Source: Atrichornis clamosus (taxonomy: Eukaryota; Chordata; Aves; Passeriformes; Menuridae). From it: a stretch of 64,000 nt of DNA. The DNA lies in assembly GCA_013400975.1 (NCBI GenBank), contig WBMZ01011568.1, forward strand, positions 26,930 through 90,929. Reading direction: 5' to 3'. This document shows, piece after piece, positions 52,002 to 61,000 of this stretch (the stretch's first letter is position 1; each line of letters opens with the position of its first letter). The position numbers and the translations under genes were made by a program. The notes under the pieces were generated by a model. The model saw only the letters and a list, made by a program, of their open reading frames with translations. It made no database searches and was not told the origin of the DNA.

Positions 52002-55000
52002 CTGTTCATAGGAAATGGATTATTTTTATTGTCATACCTTTAAAATACTAAAAATAAGTACTCTACAGCCTCACGCATCAATTAGCTTTGATAATGTATC
52101 TAATCATAAGGGAGAAAACAGAAGACAGTTATGAGGTTAGACCATTTTGTGTTATTAAAGGAACCTTGATAGTTAACAGAGGAAATATTAGGCATAACTT
52201 ACCTTGTCCAAGCCAGGCACAGTGGTTTAGTGTGAAGAAGAAGCTACACAGGGCAATTCTAACCAAAACCTGTAACGTATCAGATACAATGACATTGTTC
52301 CAAAGACACTCCCTTCCTTCCCTGAGGTAAAAAGTGTGGTGACTGGTGCACTGAGCAGCTAAGACACTTCCAGCAAAGGGAGAGCTCCCCTACACAAGGA
52401 GAAATGTGCACTGCCTGTCCAGCCATGCTACAGGGTAGCCCTGCTGTCGCTATGATTATTAAAGCAGTGGTTTGCAACCCAGGAGACAGGAATCCCAGGA
52501 ATTCACACTGTGTACAGTTTTTAAAGAACCTGCAAGAGACAAATAGGAAAACCAAAACTGTAAACAGCAGGCTTAAAATCATTATGCAGCAGTCCACACA
52601 TTTAAAAAGTGGAAAACCACTGCCCTAACACATGGGACACCAGTGGTTGCAATCAAGCCAAAATAAAACGCTGCTGCAAACAGTATAGAGAATATCTACA
52701 TGTGCCCTTTGAATTTACTTTGTTTGACATAAAGCAATTTTGTGCTGTTAAATGGTACACACTGACCTCAGTGGATCAAAGAATGCACATCCAAAGAACA
52801 GGTTTTAAAAACAGCCTCTAATTTTCTATGGCAATTTTCCAAGAACACCGCTAGCTGCCAGTGCTTCCAGCTGGAGCAACCAGAACCCAAAATCTCTGTG
52901 CATGGAGATTTCAGGATCTAAATCAACACACAAGGTCTGAGGCATCCTAAACAATAACCACCTGCAGTTTGTGCCTGAAAACTGAATCACTCATGCACTC
53001 GCTTGTGCTTTTTCACCACCATAATCAAAACTCAATAATTATCTTCCTAATAGATCTTCTTAAATATCCCTTATTTTCTAAATCCTGTGCCATATATTTG
53101 CATTACTCTTTAGGTGGAAACTTCCTATATCTGGGCTGGGATTTGCTCTAAAACTGGGACAACAAGCACTTGCATGGGTCTCAACAAGCCCTATTTCTCC
53201 ATTGCTAGCCCCAGGGTGGGGCTATGCCGACTGCTGATGCAGACAGAAAAGCTCACCACACATGCTGCAAACTGCAAGACAGAGCAGTACACATGCACGT
53301 GGCCCACAGGGGTGGGCCAGGATATTGGCTAAAATTCACTTCTGATACTACATCATTCAGCAGGGAACATCAGACACTGTGTTAATTTATACAGGCTTCA
53401 CACATTCACCCTCATATCACTTTGTCTATTTACATTTCATCACTTTAGTGATGATTCTTCACTAACACAAATATGTAGGATTGTACCATTCACAATGTGA
53501 GAATATGCTTTCTAAGACCAGGTACCATTTTCTCAAAAGAGTTCACTGCAGAACAGTATGATTTTTTTCATCTGAAAAAAAATCTAGAGAAACTTAACAC
53601 TTTGTTCCCCTATGAAGGTGTCTCCTTTTTTATGAGAAACAAAAGCCAAATAAATAACATTTTTTCAACCAAAAACATTCTAGAGGGAATACAGAAAAAA
53701 AGTCCCAGACAATCTTTCTCTTTGAAATCAGTTTTAACCATGATGCATATGATCACATGACACTTCTTAAGTACTTCTACTTCTCATATCAGTAGCTCTA
53801 CCATCACTGAGAAATACTGGATGAACTAATGCTGAGTACACAAATACAGCTGGTTCACATGGCAGAGAAGATTTTCAGTAGTGGCTCAAAATACCTTTTA
53901 AGGTATTTGCTTCTCTAAAATACTTCAATGTATATTTGAGTATTTACAAATATCAAGTTTTACAAATACTTGTGGTGTCTCTGTGCACCAATTTGTTGCC
54001 TCGTCTTTTATTGGTTAGCTCTGCAGCAGGTGTTCCCTCTGTGTGTACTTCAAATAGGTGACTTCAAAGCAGCACACAGACTGCTTTTTACCGTGGCCAC
54101 AGTGGCAAGAGCAGCACCCTCCCCTTTGCCCGGAAGAGGTCAGGCAGCAAAGGACAGCCGAACATCAGAAAGCCACACAGCAGTATGCTGTGACTGCCTC
54201 CTTCTGCTCTTTACCACTTTACAAGCTCTGCCACCTCTTCCTGGCACCTTGCTCTGGGCACTGCCGCCGCCGGCTTCACAGAGAGCAGCCCACCTGTACT
54301 CAACCTGTTTTTGCAAAATCAAGTCTTTCTGCAGCACACTGCCCAGTCCCTGCCACTCATGGAGGCCAGGCAATTACAAGGCAATTAGAGTAAGCCATGC
54401 ATGTATTTTTCTGCTGCTACTACTCGAAACTGCCTGATGCAAAGGTGACATTCAAGCAGATTAAGTATGGAAATCCTTCTCTTTTTAAACCCTCTATGTC
54501 AAATTTTGATCATCACATATCAATACGGTTAATTACAAATTAGGGCTGTCTAGCTTCTCATTCCTCTTCCCCCTGCATCCCACAGTAAGTTCTACAGTAA
54601 GTCCTCTTTAGCTTGCATTGCATCCCAGGAAGAGTGACTCCCCAAGAGGTTGACTCTGTTTGTTGGACAAACAGTCTGACCACTCTCCCACGGTTATCTA
54701 AGAAGGAAATGATGCACCAAACTCCACTTTCACTGATTATGTACCGTTAACTATTATTGAACTTTGATGACTACCCTTTAATGAAATAACCTAACAACTC
54801 TTATCCCCCATAAAAGTGAGAAAAAGCAGCAGGAGAGGAAGGTGATGGGTGAAGATGATGTTGAGGAAGGTGGAAGGGTGAAGAAAGAGAGGCTCCTAGC
54901 TGCATGTTTCCTTACTGTTATTTGCTCTGTCTCCCCTCACAGTGTACACTGAACATGAGTTGCTACAGATACAAAAACCCTTGCGTGCAGCTCAAGAAAC

Positions 55001-58000
55001 CACATTCAACATCTGGAACTCATATGTCACATCACATCCCCTTCTTCCCTACATTACCCAAAACAGACACTCAGTTTCAGCCTGTCTTTTGACACATTAA
55101 TTGCACTTGTATCAGATAATGAGCTACCATGAACAGACAGGCTGAAAGTAGCAGTCGTCTCTAATAAAAAAATAAAAGGAACACTCTCTCTTCCATGACA
55201 GATGGGAACAACATTGACAGGACATTGATTCCTGCCCAGGTGATGGGAAATAACTTGCTTTCACATATTTACAAGCCACCGTTAAAACTGAGAGAAGAGG
55301 AAGAAAGGGAAGACTCCTTTCCCTTCAAATACATTGCTACTGCCTTTCTGTGGTCTGACACACCATCACTACCCATCTGTTTCTTGGCAGTATTTTGCCT
55401 TCACTTGTTTTCCTCCAGCAGTTGTACAGACATTCTCTTGGTCTGGTTCTCCTCCCTTCCACAAAACCCACAGAATAAATTCATTACAGCCTTCCTTCTC
55501 CCAAGCCACAGACTAGAGCAACACCAAATGCCTAACACTCTTGTGGCTCTCCTTTCCTAGGGCTGAAGCCTTGTGGGCTTCCATCAAAAAAACCCACCAA
55601 CTCAGTCAAACCCAGTGTGTTACTAAAGAAAGACAAAGCCTTACAGCTTTCCAAAGCTACGACTCAGATTTTCTGCCCTAAGCTCTCTTGCCTCCAACTG
55701 TACACCATAAAGACTGTCTAAAAGTGTCTTCCCTCTTCTTTTGTAAGACTGATGGTACCTCATCTACAGCATTTACCACACAAGGCAATCCTAAGTGCTC
55801 TCTTCCTCTAATCATTTCCAATTTCCTGTGGTGTTTGTAGTAACACCATCCAAACCAACACCATTCCTGCCCAGAGTAAGTAAGGACAATATAAGAGAAC
55901 CCACACCCTCTTTTAAACATTTCCTAGGGACCAATTCCCTCTCCACATTTTCCTCCACCACTGGCTGGGTAGGAAAGGTACAAGATCACTCATAATCAGC
56001 TGGAAACAGCCCTTGCCCCTCAGAGAGGCCACCCTCTTCTTACAAGTTAGGAGTATAGAGAAGGAAAAACACAGAGCCTAATTAAGCCCCCACTCAGTTA
56101 TTTGACTGGGAGGCTTCAGGTACAGGTCACAACTAGTGAAATTCTCTGTTTGAACACAGAGTTCCTTTCAAGGTTTTTTGGATGACCAAAAATTAGACCA
56201 ATAGAAAGAAATCTAGTACCTGGATACAATTTGTTCAGAATGTCTATTAATTTTGCTCTTTTGTGTCTGACTGCCATGAGAATGTAGTGAAGTAATGAAG
56301 TCTGCAGTGCAAAACACCAGTCAGATCTGTTCTTAAATGTCTGAAAAATACCCCCAAGTGTCCTCAGATAATGGAAACTGTTGATCTTTCCTCAGTACTT
56401 GACTACATTGTTGCTAAAGGAAAGTGAGATGGATGGAGAGAGGCCTTATAAGAGCCTTCATTAGATCAAATCAGATACCTACCCCAATGCAGCAGAAGAA
56501 AAATGACTATTTTTCTCCATTAGGAATATCTTTGATTTTGGCCTCATTTGCATCAGAAGAAACAAGAAGAAAGTCAGGTCATAAGTGAAAACTAAAACCA
56601 AAGCATACAACTCCCCACAAAAATAAGGCATAAAGGGACCATCCAGTGCTTCTAGCGGATATTAATGTCCTAAGTAGCCCACTGGCCACAAGAACTGCTA
56701 TCAATGTACAGATTACTGTTTTTCAACCCCTTTAATTCCAGCAAGTTGTGCATGTCACTACTCACAAACAGACAAGCCTGAGTCCTTATCTATTTCTCTG
56801 GCCTCTTCCTGAAGATCTAATTATTTTCACTCTTTAATCATCAGAGAACTTAACTTACCTGGAGTATTCAGGCATTTTATCCTCTCACCACAAATGCTTG
56901 GAGATTCAGTGCATTCGTCTCTGTCCTGTAAATCACAAGAATCATACTGAAACACTTTAGAACGACAACTTAAATTTTAGACAGGCACTTCAGGCTCTGT
57001 GACATCCATCTGCCAGTAATAGGTGTATGTAGGGATGGAGAAGGGATTGATCTTGGTGCAAGACAATTTTGATTTGGAATTGTTACCTATTTTAACGAGG
57101 TATCCAAAAAGGCTGCAGGTGGTAAGCACTATGCAAATGAGCTGAATGGAGGGGTTGCACAAGTAGCACTTGTTATAATGTGCATCCCCAAGAGTGCTGC
57201 ATCAATGTATTGGTCTTAAGGACGTTTTAAGAATTGAGACAGTGCTAGGAAAGGCTTTTAAGGACATTTAGTCTGGAAGGTGTTAATCAAAAGCATGTAT
57301 AAAGAGTAAATGAGAAAGTACTCCCTGTCAACACGCCCTCCTTTCACCCTGCAGAAGGCAAAAGGGAAAGAAAACCAGGCTATATTTGCATTTAAATGCT
57401 AGCATTAAGGAAAACTGAGACTAGCAGAGAGGAAACTGGACAGACACTTTCAGGTTCTCTTCTCAGTATCTTGGGCTTAGGTCACCAGCTGGTCAGGCTC
57501 ATGTCGAGCTAATAATTTGGGAGCAAGACTTGGCAAACAAGATACTGCTTTAAATATCAAGTTTCCCATATATCTTAGGACTTCTAAATGACAGCAAGCA
57601 AACAAAGAAACATCTTATTTTGCTTATATACTGGTTTTGTGTCATATAATAAAATGTATTTTATCATAAAATGTATTTAACAATAAAAGTATCCATGTTC
57701 TATATTTGTATATTTGTATCTTATGCTTAAGCAGGAACTAGTTCTTACATTTGTTGTAACTGATAACTTTTATTTCCAAACCTATAAATAAATGTCTGAC
57801 TTAAAATTTTGCTTAGTAAAGCTTTCCTATGCTTTTCAGAGATGTCTAGGAAGTACCTGTAGAGTGTAATGGCATTAAATAAACAAATTTAGCACGCATG
57901 AGTCTAAATGTTTTAGGATGTCTTTTCCTACCATGATGAAAAGAATTGAAGTCCTGCGAGCTGTCAGGTTTGGGAAAGTGTTCTACCCAACACACACAAA

Positions 58001-61000
58001 CTTGTGCCTCATTTAGAGCAGCAAATGCTAAAGAGAAACCCACAAAAAAACCTTCTGGCAGACTTTGAAGTGCCAGAGACTCATTCAGTAAAACACATGC
58101 TCCAAACTGGATGTCCCTAGCTCTCCAAGCAGTTATTTCCAGAATGTTATCCCAGTATGTCCAACACAATGCTTCATAAGCAATAACTGAAAGATACAGA
58201 ATGATGTTTCACCTGGCAAATCCGATCAGAGTTTGCAGAACACTCAGCCATTTGGAAAAAACCAGCAGGACACAATGTGCATTTTTCACATTGTGAAGGT
58301 GTCTTTTGGAAATTGCAAAATTCATCACTTTCACAAAGGCCACAGTCCAGCAAAGACTCCCCAACATTAATCACTTTTGCATCCACTTCTACTTTATGCA
58401 CAGAGTATGACTTCTGGAGATGATTTCTGACCTGGTTCTGAAGTCCATGAAGATGACTCTCAAAATAATTTTGAATATCGTCTTGCAAACTCTGAAATGA
58501 CATTTGTTTCACTGTATCAAAAAGCATGCCATACTGGACTTTGATCAGATCCATTTGCTCATACATTTTTCTTTGCTGTTCAAGAATCTCCCGTTGCTGG
58601 CTAACCAACACGTGCTGCTGTTCAGCAAGTTTTTGTTGCAAATCAACAATGATCTGCTGTTGGCTTTTTAGCATTTCAGTGAATTTCTCATGCCCTTTTG
58701 CAAGGTGTAGTTGTAGTATTAGGGCATCTTCAGATGGAACTTCATTTTCTCCTGAAATACAAATGATCAATTATTGTCCAAACTTGTTGTATTATCACTT
58801 CAAAAGCATTCCAATTTTAATAAGTTAATGAAAAGTCTCACTAAATTCAAGTCATGATTATAAGGTCAGTTCCTTTACTATCTTTGTAGTCCCTTCATGG
58901 GACTGCAAGGTCTTCCATTTCATAAGCAACATTTGCCCCTGCTTCAGGGCATAAATTAATCATCACATTAATAACAGATTAATCTTTCCTGTTACATGTT
59001 CAAACACAGTAAAGAGTAAATGGCCAATTTTCACTGCAAAAGTGATAAAATTAGGTGATAAAACTTACTGTGAATACCAAGCTATTAAGGGTAGTAAAAG
59101 TAAGGGTCAATTGCAAAGAGCTGCAAAAGGAGTCCATGATATTGAGCAACAGCAATAAAATGACAAAAAAGAAGCTTAAAGGAGATAAAGGTGAAATGAG
59201 GCTCCCACTGGAAGAAAAGTGTACATTTTTTTAGATCAGAAGTCATACTTGCAGTACATCTTGGAAATGATTTTGAAGTAATATACCTAGATAAAGATGT
59301 TGGGCTACAGATCCATGAATCATCAGTTCAGTGCCCAACAGAGGTCAGAAAGGCAAATAAAATGCTAGGATTAATTAGAAGATGCATAACAGAAGATAAT
59401 ATATTATTACGACATTACATTAATTAATAGAGCATCTTAATAAAGCACACAGACCTGGTCTCAAACTCTCAAAAAGGACTACAGAAGAAATCCAAAGTTC
59501 ACAAAAAGGGCAGCAAGGAAAATCTAACGTATGATACTGCTACGATATGAGAAAGTAGGTAAGACTCTTCAGGATCAGGAATAAAAAAAAAGAAACCAAA
59601 CAACAGTTCTTTATTACCGGTACCCTAAAGCAAGTGAATATGGAAAGACTCTTCACTCTTTCTTCCAATACACGAATTAAAGGACATTAAATGAAGGCAG
59701 CAGCTTCCATACACACTAAAACTTAAAAAATAAAATTAATTTGGGGCTAAAAGATACACAGACAGCAATCAGATTCAGGAAATCTAAGCAACAAACAGTT
59801 GGAGGTGGGAAAATGATCTAGGAAAATATCATGCCATACTTTCCACACCACCTGCTGCTGGACACTGCCTGAGAGAGAATCCTGAATCCATACAAGCGCT
59901 CATCTGTTCTTATGCAGCACTGATTTTTATTCTTATAAACGCAGAATATCAAGGATGACACAATGAAAATAAGACCATAGCCAGTTCCTGTTTACATTTC
60001 CCAAAATATTTTGCTGCTTACTTTTATTCACAGCATAAAGCACATAATAATTTTTATTTTTCAGTATTAACTTAAATATTAAGGTAGTTTGCAGTGTCCT
60101 GGATTTGAGAAAACAAAGACCAGGATAAGACAACAAAAACCAGTTCTTGTGCATTCCTTCTTTTGGGAGGCCAGTCTTTCATCTGATGTAAGGTGCACTC
60201 ACGGTGCTGCCAAGAAATAGCAAGGACAACGGGCTCATCCGATTTGAAATGGGAGTATGAGTCTGTACTCCAGTATCTTCACCTGGCCAAGAGAAGTGGT
60301 GGTTCAGTTGCAGTTGGCAGGAATCTTGCAGGGAAGCGTGGTGCTGCTGATACAAAAGATGATGAAGATGCCTCTCTGTGTGATCCCCGCAGATGGGCTG
60401 TGCTGGCTCTGACAGGCAGCTGGTGCAGAGGAAGTGCCTCCTGCCTCATGCACACGAGCCTGCAAACACAGACACCGTGCTGGGAGTCAGCTCGAGCCCC
60501 TGGACTGGCCTGCACCTTGAAGGGCTGGTATCAGGCACGGCCTTCAGCAAGTATTCAAGTAGACTGCACCTCATATGAATGCAGCTTTGTAACAGGTTGA
60601 ACCACAGACTCTTTTGTTCACCAAAACACAGTTTTCTCCAGCAGGTTAACTAGAGTAGGGATATTTTAATTACTAAAGAATCACTGCAAATCTACTTATG
60701 CACTGTCACAAAGCTGGCAGTCATAGGTTGGGGTGGGCCACCAGGTGGATGGTGAATTAACGCAGGTAGAAAAATGGCCTTTGGATCACCTAGGCAGCAT
60801 ATTCCAGCTCCCCTGCTGTCTGAGGAGAGGTCAATGGCAAAGAAACACCCCATTCAGCTGGTCTTGGGGATGTGCTGAAATGGTAACTTGACAGAAATAT
60901 TCCCTAAAAACAGAGAAAGACAGGAACAGTCACTGACCTGTCTCTTCTTGAATCATCGAATTGTGGAAGAGCTTGGGTTGGAAGGGACCTTACAGTTCAT

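Noticed and set aside
53970..54437. 155-codon plus-strand open frame in an intron
   Set aside because: Leu/Cys/Pro-rich composition in a GC-richer patch, opposite to the host gene, no recognisable domain.
60193..60600. 135-codon plus-strand open frame
   Set aside because: No domain and no splice support, in an intron of the opposite-strand gene.
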